Notes under the pieces: model-generated | The model's database searches: none | The model's input: the letters and a program-made list of their open reading frames with translations, nothing else | What the model was told of the DNA's origin: nothing | Translations under genes and position numbers: made by a program | Shown here: positions 43,328-54,670 of the stretch, piece after piece | Numbering within the stretch: position 1 is the stretch's first letter | How the letters are laid out: the number at the start of each line of letters is the position of its first letter | Source: Hansfordia pulvinata | Lineage: Eukaryota > Ascomycota > Sordariomycetes > Xylariales | Direction: 5' to 3' | Length of the DNA: 64,000 bases | Assembly: GCA_006538405.1 (NCBI GenBank) | Contig: BJKQ01000019.1 | Location: 186,001 to 250,000 of the forward strand

Positions 43328-44295
43328 TCAAGTCCGACCGCGTCCCCGGCGTCCCCGGCGTCCCCGGCGTCCCCGGCGTCCCCGGCGTCCCCTCCAGCCG
43401 GGACTCCCCCCGGCAATCAGGTTCAGCCAGTTGGCCAGACGGTACCCCCCCTTGGCCAGCTGCAGCTCGACGGTCGGCACCACCGCGTCGTAGTAGTCCG
43501 GGTACAGGTCGCCCTGCTGCAGGGCGGCGGCGCCGTCGGGCATGACGACGGAGCAGACGAGGGCGTTGGCGTCGGCGGCCCAGCGCGTCGCGGAGCCCAC
43601 GGCGTCGGACGGGTCGTCGCCCTCGACCCAGCCGGCCGCCTGCGCCTCGTAGGCGCCCGAGTCGATCTCCGCGGCCAGCGCGGCGGCCCAGCTCCAGGCG
43701 TCGGCCAGCTGCGAGCCGCCCGCGACCTTGTTGGGGATGTACGTGTCCCAGTCGGCGTGCAGGTTGTCCGGGTAGCCGTCGAAGGTGACGTCGATGTTGT
43801 TGCCGCCGACCTCGTAGGCCTCGTCGTGCAGCGGCTGCGCGACGTCGCCGAGCAGGTGCACGAGGAACTTGAGGGCCTGGGCGCGGTCGTCGGCGCCGAG
43901 GAGGCCCGGGGCGGCGGCGGCGCGCTGCGTGAAGTTGGCAATGGCCGAGACGGAGCAGCCGTCGGCGCCGCAGTCGCGGTCGTAGTCGAGGCCGCACGCG
44001 GCGGGGGGTCGTCCTCGGCGTCGATGTAGTGCCAGGGGGCCGAGAACCTGCCCTCGTCGGTGGCGCGGTACTCGTCGGCCCACGACGCGATGCTGGCCAG
44101 GTACGAGTCGGACGAGTCGCCGAGGATGGCCTGCGCCCAGGACGCCGTGTCGGCGGTCACGTAGTTCTGTGCCAGGTATGCGACGGTGGCGTGGCCCAGC
44201 GCGCCCCAGGCGTGGGCGGGGCCGACGAGGCCGAGGGAGACGGGGCCGACGAGGCGGAGGGAGGCGAGGCCGAGGGAGGCGAGAGAGGCCATCAT
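43328..44295 (-). CDS. Secreted S1/P1-type zinc nuclease, 322 aa
   Basis: Extracellular single-strand-specific nuclease and 3'-nucleotidase. After a hydrophobic signal sequence the mature enzyme starts AWGALGH, the N-terminal Trp being a zinc ligand. The other ligands are visible: ASWADEYR, PWHYIDAE, FLVHLLGDVAQPLHDE and NLHADWDT. One missing base in the run at 44003-44008 shifts the frame between PWHYIDAED and CGLDYDRDC. The C-terminus runs from GGYRLANWLNLI into a tail of Gly-Arg-Arg repeats encoded by a 9-bp tandem repeat (about 43342-43392). That tail is unusual and may reflect a displaced stop. ATGs also occur at 44340 and 44382. I chose 44295, because a TATA-like element at about 44362-44367 is too close for the others. 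No intron. Confidence 0.85.
43342..43392. repeat. 9-bp tandem repeat in the 3' end of the nuclease gene
   Basis: About six copies of gtccccggc (plus strand), encoding the GRR tail on the minus strand. Confidence 0.9.
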
Positions 44296-45701
44296 GACAA
44301 GGATGCCGGGACGTTGCTGGGACAGTGGCAGAGACGACATGAGGGCGAGGCGGTCGGTCTGATATAGCCGTGCGACGGCCATGTGCTGCAGTATCTAGGG
44401 TGGGATGGCTTTGCTGCCCCCGCGGTGGACGACTGCCGCGATACAACTACAGCGACCTTCCCGATTGAGCAGCTGGTCCAAGCATCGTGCGCTGCCCAAG
44501 GATCGTGGACGACGAGGGCGGCGAGCCAATCGACTTATCCGTGGGCGCGCGATTGGCAGACGGCGCGGCCGAGACTCGGGGACGCTGCGCATGAAGCAGG
44601 TGACGAGATGGTACCTGGGGTTGCATGGCTGACGATAAGGCGCGGCATGTCGCCGAACCCCGGCCGGGTCGTTGTGGGAGGGCCGGGTCGTTGGGGTGGC
44701 CATGGAGGCACGTTGATGGTGGGGTGCGCTGGGTCGTCCGATTGGGGAGCTGCTGGCTGGCTGGGAAGTCGGCGCAGACTGATACATCAGTGCTGTAGTG
44801 CGGCTCGATGCTTGCTGGCGATGGTTGCTTGTCGACGCGGTCTGGTCCTCCTGGCCTGACCCGAGGCAATGGTTGTGATGGTGGTTGAGCGACAGCCCTG
44901 AGGGTTGTGCTGTGCAAGGCATGTGCGGCGACGTGGGGAGATGGATCCATGCTGGGATGTTTCTTGGGTGCACCTTGCAGTCGGCCGTGCAGCTATCGTC
45001 AAGCAACGCTGTGCGATCTTGAGACGACTCAACTACATAGTCCAGGAGACAGAAGCTAAGCCCAGCTGCCTCCTATCTAGATCATGCCTCGCGATGTGGG
45101 AATGGATCGATGCTTATGCCATCGACCGGCTGCAAGGCTTGCACAAATCCAGGCACGAGTACGTCCAGGCACCCTGAGACCCACTGTCGCGGCAGCACAA
45201 CCAACTAAAGCCACAGGGGTCGATGCGGGTGATTGCGGCAGGCTGCAGCGCCTAGTCAGCGGGGCCGCGATCCACCCGCAGCGCCGTCAGCGCCGTCAGC
45301 GCCGTCACAGCGGGCCGCCCCAGCCGCCGTCTGGTCGAGCTGCCACTACCACCCCAGGTCCAGCTCCAGCTTCGGTCCATCGCCCACCTCCACCTCAACC
45401 CTCGCCCAGAGCTCAGTCACGAGCGCCTCACTGCGCCGGCCGCCCTTGCTCAGACAGCTTGAGCTTCTTCACGACTCACGAATAGGACTGAGACTGGCCC
45501 CCATCACCGCCTGCTGTCCATTGGATAGCCCCATCACCACTGCTGTCCATAGCCCATCACCACTGCTGTCTACAGCCCCATCACCACTGCTGTCTACAGC
45601 CCCACCACAGCCTCGCCTCCATGCTGACCGCACAATCACCTCACTGCTGCCTGGATCCATCGCATGAACACCTCTACCTGCGGGATCCATGAGTCAGAGC
45701 C
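44296..45701. other. Divergent intergenic region between the nuclease and RdRP genes
   Basis: This 1.4-kb stretch should hold both promoters. I see no gene. It contains gccgtcagc repeats near 45282-45308 and the 24-bp repeat at 45499-45604. Confidence 0.6.
45499..45604. repeat. 24-bp tandem repeat upstream of the RdRP gene
   Basis: Four diverged copies with the core ccccatcaccactgctgtc, ending about 100 bases before the RdRP start codon. Confidence 0.85.
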
Positions 45702-48700
45702 ATGGCCACTAGCTCGCCCGCGACGCCGCGCAAGGCCCGGGGCAACGGCCAGGACTTCAAGCTGTGGTTCCTCGCCTTCTCCAACCGCTACAGCCTGAGC
45801 CTGCGCGTGCCCGACGAGACCCAGTCGCCCGCCAAGCGCAGCAAGCAGGACCCCGAGCTGCGCATCTACGACCGGCTGCGCTTCCAGTGGTTCCAGGGCC
45901 CATTGACGGACATCGAGACCGAGTTCGACCTGAGCGCCAAGCAGCAGCACAAGGCCTGGGTCAGGAAGCCCTGCGCCGACTCGGACGTCACCCCGCCCAT
46001 CCAAAACTTGCCCAGGGCCACCTCGGAACCGCAGCGCCAGAAGCTGCTCGACTTGCTGGAGAGCATCCTGCAGAGACACGACCCTCGAAAGTCGGCCAAG
46101 CCGCAGAGAGCCCCCGTCTCGCTTGTCCACAGCACAAGCTTTGGGTCCAACAGCCCGGCTCCCGAGTCCCCCGCCCGCCGTCCGCAGACAGACCTCTCAA
46201 ACGGGCTTCACCCGAAGATCAGCCTGAAGGCGACGTCAGCCCTCGACCAAGCGCCCCAAGAGCGCCTCTTCGGCCTCGTCCAGGTCGGACATTGACCTCA
46301 GCTACACGTCCACCCGGCGAGCCCTCTTCCCCAACAGGCGGCCCAGCCAGGCAGGCAGCCGGACGGCCTCTAACGGGTCGAACGGGTCAGCCAATCGAGT
46401 GGGCCGCAAGGTCAGTCACGAGACGTCCTTCTCCGCTGGCGAGGTCGCGATCGGCGAGGAGGCTTCCACCTCGCGCGGCAGGTCCATCTTCAACCGGCCG
46501 GCCTCTCGCCCGCCATCCAAGTCCGGCCGGAACAGCATCTACCAGGCAACGTCGGCCAGCACGAGCCGCACCAGCTTCCACTCCGAAGTCTTTGACGAGC
46601 CTTGTGCGTCTCAGGAAACCCACATCACGGTCGTCACCAGCTTCGACCCCTCCTCCGACACACAGCTCGCCCTGGACAGGTCCTTTGAGAGCCACGTGCA
46701 GGCCGGCAAGCCCCAGAACTCACAGCGATCCCGCGCGCCCATCACCGACACGTACTCCGACTTTAGCTCCCAGATGGCCGAGAAGCTGATCAGCCGGGCC
46801 GAGGCCGGATCCCGTGGCGCACCCACGCTCGGCGAAGACGTAGCCGAACCCCCAGGCCCGGAAGGCCCGGAAGGCTGGGAAGGGTTGTCCGGCCCCGAAG
46901 GGCTGCCCGCCCCCGCAGCCGCCCGCAAAATGGAAGAGCGCCTCCACCAGCCCTGGCCATCGCTGCCGGCGCGATTCGACCAGGCCCCCCTGGCGGTCCG
47001 GTGGGAGCTCCTTCGAGTCGCCATCCACTGTGGCATCTCCGCGGACGAGCTGCCCGACTACTCCGAAAGCTGGTGCGATCAGGACAAGCTCTGGGCCAGT
47101 CTCTGGAGGCTGCCGCAGTGCCAGAAAGGGCAGCCCGAGCGTACGCGCGGCGACGTGTGGAGCGCAGCCATCGCCACGACGGACCGATTCCGCACCTCGG
47201 ACCGCGCCGTCGTCATGTCGGCGACCCTGGAGTACAACGACGCCAAGGACGGCCCTCTGTTCCGCCTGCGCCTCTCACCGCTCAGGCTCGACATGCCGCA
47301 CCGGCTCGGTCGCCACTACGGGCCAGACCGGTTCCTCGAGGTCCTGATCCCGTCCATCATGTCGCGGGACCTCCCCAAGGAGTTCTGGGAGCCGTTGGAC
47401 CGGCCGTGCTGGGCCATCCTGCGGTGGCTGACGCGCAACGCGCACCCCTGCTCGGCATGACGTTCCGCTCGTTCTGCGTCAAGCCCATGCAGCTGAAGAA
47501 GGCCGGCAAGGAGGACGTGCTGCGGAAGGAGCCCAAGCCGTCCGCGAAAGAGCCGCAGGAGCGGGTGTTCATGTTTGCCGAGGACGGCAACGACTTTGCG
47601 CGCGACGACAAGGTCAAGATCCACGAGATGCTCGAGTGGCTGCTGCAGCTGCAGGACGAGCAGAACCGGGCGCAACCGTACCTGAAGCTGTTCTCCCGGA
47701 TCCAGCTGGGGCTCAGCCGGACCACGCCGACCGTCGTGCTCGAGCGGCACCAGATCGTCGAGGAGCCGCGGGACATCGAGTCCCCGGCCGGCAAGGTGAT
47801 GAACGACGGGATCGGGCTCATGTCGCCGGCGCTGGTGCGGATGGTGCGCGACAGGATGGGCCTGGAGGACCTGCCGGCGGGGTTCCAGGGGCGCATCGGC
47901 AGCGCCAAGGGGTTCTGGATCCGCGACACCCAGGACACGAGCGAGGCGGTGTGGATCAGGACGTACCCGTCGCAGCGCAAGTGGAAGTGCGACCTCGCGG
48001 ACGCGGACCACCGCACGTTCGAGGTGCGGGGCGAGTCGCGGCGGCTCACGAGCGCCAACCTGAACCTGCAGCTGCTGCCCATCCTGGAGGACCGGGCCAT
48101 CGACTCGGACGCCATGAAGACGACGGTGGGCCAGTGCCTGCAGAGCGGCCTGCTGCGGGACCTCAACGCGCAGAAGGTGGCCATGGGCGACCCCTTGCAG
48201 TTCCGGGTGTGGCTGCAGGAGAACTGCTCGACCGCCAGCCGCCGCCAGGACCGGCTGCGCATGGGCCAGGTCCCCTACCTGGGCGGCCTTCCGCGGTCGA
48301 CCGAGGACCAGATGGCCCTGTTGCTGGACAGCGGCTTCCACCCGAAGGAGAACGACTTCCTGCGGTCGCTGGCGTGGGAGACGAGGAAGCAGAAGTGCGA
48401 GGAGCTGCGGGACCGGCTCAACGTGAACCTGCCGCTCTCGACGTACGCGTACATGGTGGTGGACTTCTCCGGGGTGCTGCGGGAGGACGAGATCCACCTG
48501 GGCTTCTCGTCCAAGTTCGACGCGGAGCACTTCCCGGAGACGTTCCTGCACGGCGTGGACGTGCTCGTGGCCCGCACGCCCGCGCACCTGCCGAGCGACG
48601 TCCAGAAGGTCCGGGCCGTGTTCAAGCCCGAGCTGGGCTCGCTCAAGGACGTCATCGTCTTCCCGACCACCGGCGACGCCCCGCTGGCCGACAAGCTTTC

Positions 48701-49838
48701 GGGCGGCGACTACGACGGCGACATTGCGTGGGTGTGCTGGGAGCCGTCGATCGTGCGCAACTTCCGCAACGCCGAGGTCCCGGCGTTCCCGGACCTGTTC
48801 GCCGACGGCACGCTGCGCAAGGAGAGCCGCCGGTTCAGCCTGTGGTGCCACTCGTTCTCCAAGAGCCTCAAGAACGCCGTGGGCACGTGGCTGGACCAGT
48901 CGTTCGACTTCAACCTGACGCGCAACTACCTCGGGACGGCCAGCAACTACAAGGAGAAGTTCTGCTACCGCAGCGGCTCGCTCCGGGACGACGACGCCAT
49001 CCGGCTCAGCACCCTGATCAGCCACCTGGTCGACCGCTCCAAGCAGGGGATCCGGCTGACGGACGTGGCGTGGAAGGGGTTCCGGGGCCAGCTCAACCCG
49101 CACGTGGGCTGCCGCGGCGACCCGCCGCTGCCGCAGTACAAGAACGGCGGCTGGGATAAGGGCGCCGGGACCCCGACGCACATTATTGACGTGCTCAAGT
49201 TCTCGGTGGCCGAGCCGATGGTGGAGAAGGAGCTGGCGGCGCTCAACAAGTTCCTCCGGAGCGGCGGCCCGCAGACTTACGACGAGGATTTGGTCAAGGA
49301 GCACGCGCGGTTCCGCGCGACGACGGAGGGCGCCGGGGACGGGGACGGGGCCCGCCGGGAGGTGCTGGAGCAGCTGGAGCGGGACCTGAAGGAGACGCGG
49401 GAGGAGTGGACGCGGCTGATGCGGACGAGGCCCAAGGAGGAGTGGGAGGCCAACGTGACCAACCTGCACCAGATGTGGCTGGCGATCGCGCCGAAGCACG
49501 AGGGCGCGGTGCGGGACCTGGTCAACGCGGAGCTGCGCCCGCACGGGCTGTCGGGCTGGGACCTGCTCAAGGCGTCGGCCACGTACAAGCTGCAGCACCG
49601 GCACAGCGCCAAGTTTGTCTTCTGGACGGCGGGCAGCCAGCTGGCGCACCTCAAGGCCCTGTACGGCCGCCGCCCGGGGCATGTGATGCGGGCGGCGCCC
49701 CCGGTGCTGGTCGGCCCGTCGATGTACGTCGGGCTGCGGCCGGACTCCAAGTACGCGGCCGCCGTGGCCGCCCTGGACGAGGGGCGCCGGTCCGACTTTG
49801 GCAAGGACGCGGATGCCTTTCAGGATGACGACGCTTAG
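45702..49838 (+). CDS. Cellular RNA-dependent RNA polymerase (QDE-1/RRP type), about 1379 aa
   Basis: Eukaryotic RdRP that makes double-stranded RNA for RNA silencing (quelling or meiotic silencing). The catalytic loop GGDYDGD is at 48702-48722 (first Asp near residue 1004 after correction). It is preceded by KLFSRIQLGLSRT, MNDGIGLMSP and FVFPTT-like blocks and followed by AVGTWLD and a long C-terminal helical region. The N-terminal third is Ser/Pro-rich and poorly conserved, as in this family. Three frame breaks, each one base short, occur at an AAA run (46199-46201), a CCC (46240-46242) and a CCCC run (47445-47448). Restoring them gives one 1380-codon frame with no intron. The first two lie in the low-complexity linker and are placed by reading quality only. 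The third, joining RNAHP to LLGMTF, is certain. Confidence 0.85.
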
Positions 49839-49903
49839 GACGGGGGCGGCGTGGACGGGGGCGGCGTGGACGGGGGCGGCGTGGACGGGGGCGGCGTGGA
49901 CGG
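49839..49903. repeat. 15-bp tandem repeat directly after the RdRP stop
   Basis: More than four exact copies of gacgggggcggcgtg begin at the base after the TAG stop, so they probably lie in the 3' UTR. Confidence 0.92.
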
Positions 49904-50510
49904 CGGGGGCGGTTGGTTTTGGCAGTGCGCTGTTTTGTGTTCTAAGATACCCTTTCTGTCTCGGGGCGGTTCTTGAGGTGACCGCGTAGATTCAGGGCAT
50001 CCCGAGTGCCCAATCGACACTGATACGCGGTGATTTCATGAGTCTATACCCGGCAACTATAGTAAAGTGGAACCGGTCGGTTCGCGACAGATATCAGGAC
50101 TGGTGCGATGACAACAGAAAGTGACAGCAGACCGTAGTTACACAGGGAGGTCAGGTGACGTCGCGCCAGTTCCCCCCGGACGTTCTGGTGCTCCGCTCGG
50201 CTCGAATCACCAGATCCGATCATCGCTTCGCCCATCCGCGGAGGTGGACCGGTAGGCAGGGACGGACAGGACGACATGTGACGGCCGGTTCACACCACGA
50301 GCAGGGGTCATGAGAAGCCCGCGCAGCAGTGTCCGATCCGGGGAGGAACAGGAGCTGCCATGCAAGCCGCTGAAAGAGGCCATGCCGCCGTACCACCCGA
50401 CATGCAGCAGACGTCCTACGCGGATGCGCGAACCACCGGGCTGGCGCTGTAGACTGCCGAGTAGGTCTGCGGCACGCCCTGTCCGAGTGTCAGGGCAGAG
50501 CGAGCCGGAT

Positions 50511-50613
50511 GGCCATGACGCTGCTGGCCATGACGCTGCTGGCCATGACGCTGCTGGCCATGACGCTGCTGGCCATGACGCTGCTGGCCACTGCCACTGC
50601 CACTGCCACTGCC
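50511..50613. repeat. 15-bp tandem repeat followed by a 6-bp repeat
   Basis: Five exact copies of ggccatgacgctgct, then about four copies of ccactg. Confidence 0.92.
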
Positions 50614-51319
50614 CGTACCGGCGCTTATATGGTGCCATCCGAAGTGTCAACATGATCCGCGACGCAGCCCGACCGGGGTGCACCAGCAACTCCCCTCAGA
50701 TCACCTGCACACAGCAGCGACATCACGTGAGACGAGCGGCTCGGGGTCGGTCCAGCACGCCACTGCCCGCCTGCACGGCGCGGCTGCAGCCATTTTCGAT
50801 AGAGCAGCCGGCACCGCCAGCTCATAGGCCGGGATGGGTTGGAGCAGCGGGAAAAGGGGGCTTCGTTTCTTGACAGCGGCCAGGGAGGGCAGCAGAGTCC
50901 AGCCTCGACTGCCTGCCATTGGGCCCGGGTCTCGACGCAGTGATAGCCCAGTCGTCTGCGGTGTTGGAGAATCCCAGAGCCCCGGGAGCTGGGGAAGCTT
51001 GCACACATCCCCCCCTCCGATCTCCGTCGATCGGGTCGGACGCGTAGGCCGGAGCCGACTGGTCGTGGGGTCTGAGCGAGGCCTGATTGGGGCGCTGCCG
51101 ATGGAGCGGGATGTCGTGCTGTCCTGTCCTACGCGCGGCGGTGCGCGGCGCTTCGTTGTGCTTCTTCGACGACGCAAGGCCACCGCCCACCCACCCAGGA
51201 ATGCGACGCCGTATATGCAAACGGCCCCCCCTGGCGGGTAGAGCGGTTGTCTCGAGGCAGTGAGATGCTACGCGGCTCGTCCGCCGGCCATTGGTCGCAC
51301 AAGCATCCCCGTCGTCTGG

Positions 51320-51327
51320 TATATAAG
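51320..51327 (+). promoter_or_regulatory. TATA box of the small Cys-rich gene
   Basis: TATATAAG lies about 155 bases before the ATG at 51481, supporting transcription of this small gene. Confidence 0.5.
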
Positions 51328-51427
51328 ATCCCGGCCCGCCCGCGTGGCTGGCCCTGGCGCAGAGGCTGCATCGCGACGATCACCAAGCCTGCATCACCGC
51401 GACGATCACCAAGGCCTGCCGCACCCC

Positions 51428-51460
51428 GACACGACACGACACGACACGACACGACACGAT
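51428..51460. repeat. 5-bp repeat (acgac)n in the leader of the small Cys-rich gene
   Basis: About six to seven copies of acgac, ending 20 bases before the ATG at 51481. Confidence 0.85.
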
Positions 51461-51480
51461 ACTGATCCTCGACCCCGAAA

Positions 51481-51669
51481 ATGTGCACCCAATGGTACGG
51501 CCACAAGATCTACGTCTGCGGGGACTGGGCGAACACGGACGCCACCCTGAACCGGTGTACGCGGACGATGGAGCGCACGCACACCATCACCAAGAAGTAC
51601 TCGAGCAACTTTGACTTCAAGGTCCAGGCCCGGTGCGGCCGCCCGGACTGTCGGAGCCCCAAGTACTGA
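51481..51669 (+). CDS. Small Cys-rich orphan protein, 62 aa
   Basis: Not recognised. The protein starts MCTQWYGHKIYVC, has Cys residues at positions 2, 13 and 26 and a CGRPDC motif near the end, and finishes SPKY. There is no signal peptide and no intron. The TATA box at 51320 and a pyrimidine- and CA-rich leader support it as a gene. The start resembles that of the orphan at 38547 (MC followed by aromatic residues), which suggests a shared class of small intracellular zinc-binding proteins. The length is at the limit where chance ORFs occur. Confidence 0.5.
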   Translation: MCTQWYGHKIYVCGDWANTDATLNRCTRTMERTHTITKKYSSNFDFKVQARCGRPDCRSPKY

Positions 51670-52048
51670 GCGAGTCGGGGTGAGTTGCGTCGCGTCCGCC
51701 CTTGCGTGGGATGAGCTGACCCTGCCAGGTCTGGGAGACGGTCTGGGAGACGGTCTGGGAGACGGTCTGGGAGACGATCTGGGTCACTGAGAACTGGAGT
51801 CGGCGTCATGGTTTGAGTCTCTGGCGGGGCTCGCTGGGAGCAGGATGGATCCGAGGTCGGCCGGTCGAATTAACGAGTAGCACGAATGATGATTGATTTC
51901 TCCGAGCAACGTGTAACGTAAGTCTGTACCTGCCATGCCTTAGTTGGCCATGTTGCAGTGGAGCATCTGCTGCCTGGTCTTTGACATTTGAACTGTCCCG
52001 CGGCATCTCCCGCTGCCTCTATCCCTTGAAATCATCTGTCGAACCCAT
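51670..52048. other. Intergenic region with 12-bp repeat
   Basis: Downstream of the 62-aa gene, and 3' flank of the DUF5315-like gene. It contains the repeat at 51730-51782 and no gene. Confidence 0.6.
51730..51782. repeat. 12-bp tandem repeat
   Basis: Four to five copies of gtctgggagacg. Confidence 0.9.
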
Positions 52049-53040
52049 TCACGCCCTCGCCTCGTCCACGCTCTCCTCCTCCCAGGCCTCCCGGGTCTCC
52101 TGCTCGACGGCGCGCATGGCCACCGCGACCCCCTCCAGCTTGGCGACGACATCGCGCACGCCCTGGTCCACCCGGCCAAAGTACTGGTCGTTGGCCTCCC
52201 TCCTGCGCCTGGCCAGCAGGATGTCGGCCTGCGTCTCCTCCTCGAGCTTGGCGCCGAGCCTCTCCCCGCCGAAGCCGCTGCTGCCCGGCCGCGCGCTGCC
52301 GGTGCCGGCGGTGCTCCGGGGCGGCGCGTCGGTGCCGTCAGGCGGGCCGCCTCCTGCCCCCCGCGAGGCCGCCGGGCCGGGACCCGGGGCCGCCGACCCG
52401 AGGCCGACGGACGCGGCGGCGGCGCCGGGGCCGCCGCCCACGTCGCCCAGGGCGCCGCGCAGGTTGCGGACCTCGCCGTCGGCGGCGGCCGTGGTCTCGA
52501 TGACGTCGTCGGCCTCGCTGCGGGCCCAGGCCTGGGCGAGGGCGATCTGGGCGGCGCGCAGCTCGGCCAGCCTGAGGTCGTGCTCGGGCCCGAAGACGTG
52601 GGCGGCGCCGCTGGCCGACAGCTCGACCTCGCCGAGCGTGGCCTGCATCTCGGCCCACAGCGCGTCCGTCCTATCGGTGGCGCGCGACGTCTCGCCCGTC
52701 TGCAGGCGCGGCGGGACCATCATCATGGCCGGGTTGCCAGCCGGGGCCTGTCCTTGCTGCGGGGGCGGACGAGCGGGGGCGGGGCGGTAGTCGTCGTCGT
52801 CGTCGTCGTCTGAAGCAAGCCGGAGCGGGCCTTGGGGGCGGAGACGGTCTTCAGGTCCGGGAGCGCGGCGTCTTGCGAGCTGGGCAGAGGCATGGTGGAG
52901 GGCGCCGCGACGCCGGCGCTGACAATGCCCGGGATGGAGACATGGGATGCGGCAGGCGAGGGGTGGAGGAAGAGGGACGGTGGCGGCTCGCGGGAACTTC
53001 CCGGCCTGGCGGGAGGCTGATGGCTAGCTTTGTCCCCCAT
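52049..53040 (-). CDS. DUF5315-like fungal protein of unknown function, 330 aa
   Basis: A largely disordered N-terminus (Pro/Ser/Thr-rich, with a run of eight Thr) leads into a conserved helical block: RTDALWAEMQATLGEVELSA, HVFGPEHDLRLAELRAAQIALAQAWARSEADD. This matches my recollection of the fungal DUF5315 region. A Gly/Ala-rich linker and a second helical, probably coiled-coil block (KLEEETQADILLARRRREAN...WEEES) follow. One missing base in the run at 52761-52765 separates the two open frames. After correction, PPQQGQAPAGNPAMMMVPP runs through and the length is exactly 331 codons from ATG 53040. The role is unknown. The gene is divergent from RPS23 with 619 bases between starts. Confidence 0.65.
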
Positions 53041-53659
53041 TCTGCGACATCCGATGCGATCTGAGACCGGCAGAGTGGACCCTGGCGGTGGTGGAGTGGA
53101 CAGTAGCACTGTAGGAGTGTCTCAGTGGGGCCGGCTTGAAGGGACTAGCCTGGACCAGACTGCCCGTGGAGCACCAGACGCTTATTCGTCTTGTAGCAAT
53201 AATGCACTACCGGGGTCTAGGAGTACGCGTGTACCAGACTCGCAGCCACTTGGGCCCACCAGCCACACCAAACCTGCAGGCCCTAGCCACCACAGCAATT
53301 TTGGCCGGCAGCCCATTTTCGCCCGGTTTGTGCGGAAAAAATTAGCCGAAGCACCCGTCGTGCGTGCCGGCTCAACACCAAGAAAAGTCCCCATCCCGGC
53401 TGGTCACACCTCTACCTGCACACCCACCACTCCGAACGACACCACTAACCACCAGCGATACCACATACAAATCGGTGAGTCTGCCACGATCCCGTCCACG
53501 CCCCCGTCCACGCGCCCACCATTCCCCGACGACGACCGCACCGATTGCATCCCCGACTGCGTTTCGACGGCATCACAACTGCGTCCGACTGCACGACTGC
53601 ACGACTGCATCCGACTCGCGCACCCCGCCTCGATCAGCTGCTAACCTGCGGCAGCAATC
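53041..53659. promoter_or_regulatory. Divergent promoter and RPS23 leader with 5'-UTR intron
   Basis: The region lies between the start codons of the DUF5315-like and RPS23 genes. A good intron fits 53475-53654: GTGAGT donor, GCTAAC at 53640-53645 and a CAG end five bases before the RPS23 ATG. It would be a 180-nt intron in the 5' UTR, common in highly expressed ribosomal protein genes. CA- and CG-rich pyrimidine tracts (53400-53640) fit a strong fungal promoter or leader. Confidence 0.6.
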
Positions 53660-54149
53660 ATGGGTAAGGGAAAGCCTAGAGGACTCAACGCCGCGCGGAA
53701 GCTCCGCCTCACCCGCAAGGACCAGCGGTGGGCCGATCTCGGCTACAAGAAGCGTGCCCTGGGCACCGCCTTCAAGTCTTCTCCCTTCGGTGGCTCCTCC
53801 CACGCCAAGGGCATCGTCCTCGAGAAGGTCGGTGTCGAGGCCAAGCAGCCCAACTCGGCCATTCGCAAGTGTGTCCGTGTCCAGCTCATCAAGAACGGCA
53901 AGAAGGTCACTGCTTTCGGTAGGTTCCGCCTCCGTCTCTCTCTCCCCCCATCCCCGCTAACCACCCCCAGTCCCCAACGACGGTTGCCTGAACTTTGTCG
54001 ACGAGAACGACGAGGTCCTCCTGGCCGGTTTCGGTCGCAAGGGCAAGGCCAAGGGTGATATCCCCGGTGTGCGATTCAAGGTCGTCAAGGTCTCTGGTGT
54101 TGGTCTGCTGGCCCTGTGGAAGGAGAAGAAGGAGAAGCCCAGATCATAG
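53660..54149 (+). CDS. RPS23: 40S ribosomal protein S23 (uS12)
   Basis: Decoding-centre protein of the small cytosolic ribosomal subunit. Full-length match to uS12: [35 protein letters not shown], the PNDGC loop containing the universally conserved KQPNSA and PNDG segments, and [21 protein letters not shown]. It has 145 aa, the usual length. Exons: 53660-53918 and 53971-54149, with a 52-nt intron (GTAGGT...GCTAAC...CAG) joining AF to VPNDGC. Codon use is the most strongly optimised in the window (AAG, CTC, GTC, CGC), as expected for high expression. No frame errors. Confidence 0.97.
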
Positions 54150-54670
54150 ACGGCTCGCAACCTCGAATCGGTCTTCTGTCTCGGCTCTCGGCTCGGTATC
54201 TCTGGCGTTTTTGTTGCACGGCTTTTTCGGGCAGGGACGGAATGCGGAGAACGAGGGATATGAAATAAAAATCACGAATTCCCACCCGACGGACCGGCCA
54301 TGATTCACGACTGCAAATGTGACAGCACGGACGATGCATGGTGACAGCGGATCGACAGCATTGATTGCCAGCGGCCGGCTGGACCGCTCATGTGCAGGGA
54401 CGGCAGAGCAGATTGAACACGTCGAGCGCGGCGATGCTCCCGCCGCCGCCGTGACCGCGAGCAGGGAACCGTGCATGTCATGATGTATATGATCAACTAG
54501 TAATGACACCAACACCTCACCGTCTATTCCGTTGCCGTAGACTACACTATCTGACATTGCCGTTGACACCCACCAACCAACCATCATGCCACAACGGTGC
54601 TCGGGGTTCTGCCAGCCTCCTCGGCCGCGCTGGCTGCTTCGTCTCCCCCAACCCCGCTGGATTCCCCCCG
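54150..54670. other. Convergent 3' flanks of RPS23 and COQ2
   Basis: AATAAA at 54264-54269 is a likely RPS23 polyadenylation signal. I see no gene. Confidence 0.55.
54264..54269 (+). terminator. Polyadenylation-type signal of RPS23
   Basis: AATAAA, 115 bases past the RPS23 stop codon. Confidence 0.45.

Larger units (their letters stand above)
49904..51480. other. Intergenic region with minisatellites
   Basis: I see no gene in 1.6 kb. It contains the repeats at 50511-50613 and 51428-51460 and the TATA box at 51320. Confidence 0.6.

Noticed and set aside
46145..46239. Introns explaining the first frame changes in the RdRP gene
   Set aside because: Candidate donors are GTCC-type without branch sites, and a TGA blocks the one with fitting length. 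Two missing bases read much better.
47316..49682. Long minus-strand ORF (788 codons) opposite the RdRP gene
   Set aside because: Arg/Leu/His-rich shadow of a GC-rich coding strand. No motif, and the opposite strand encodes clear RdRP motifs.
49839..50613. CRISPR-like array in the regularly repeated DNA after the RdRP gene
   Set aside because: The genome is eukaryotic and the units are contiguous 15-bp tandem copies without spacers, so these are minisatellites.
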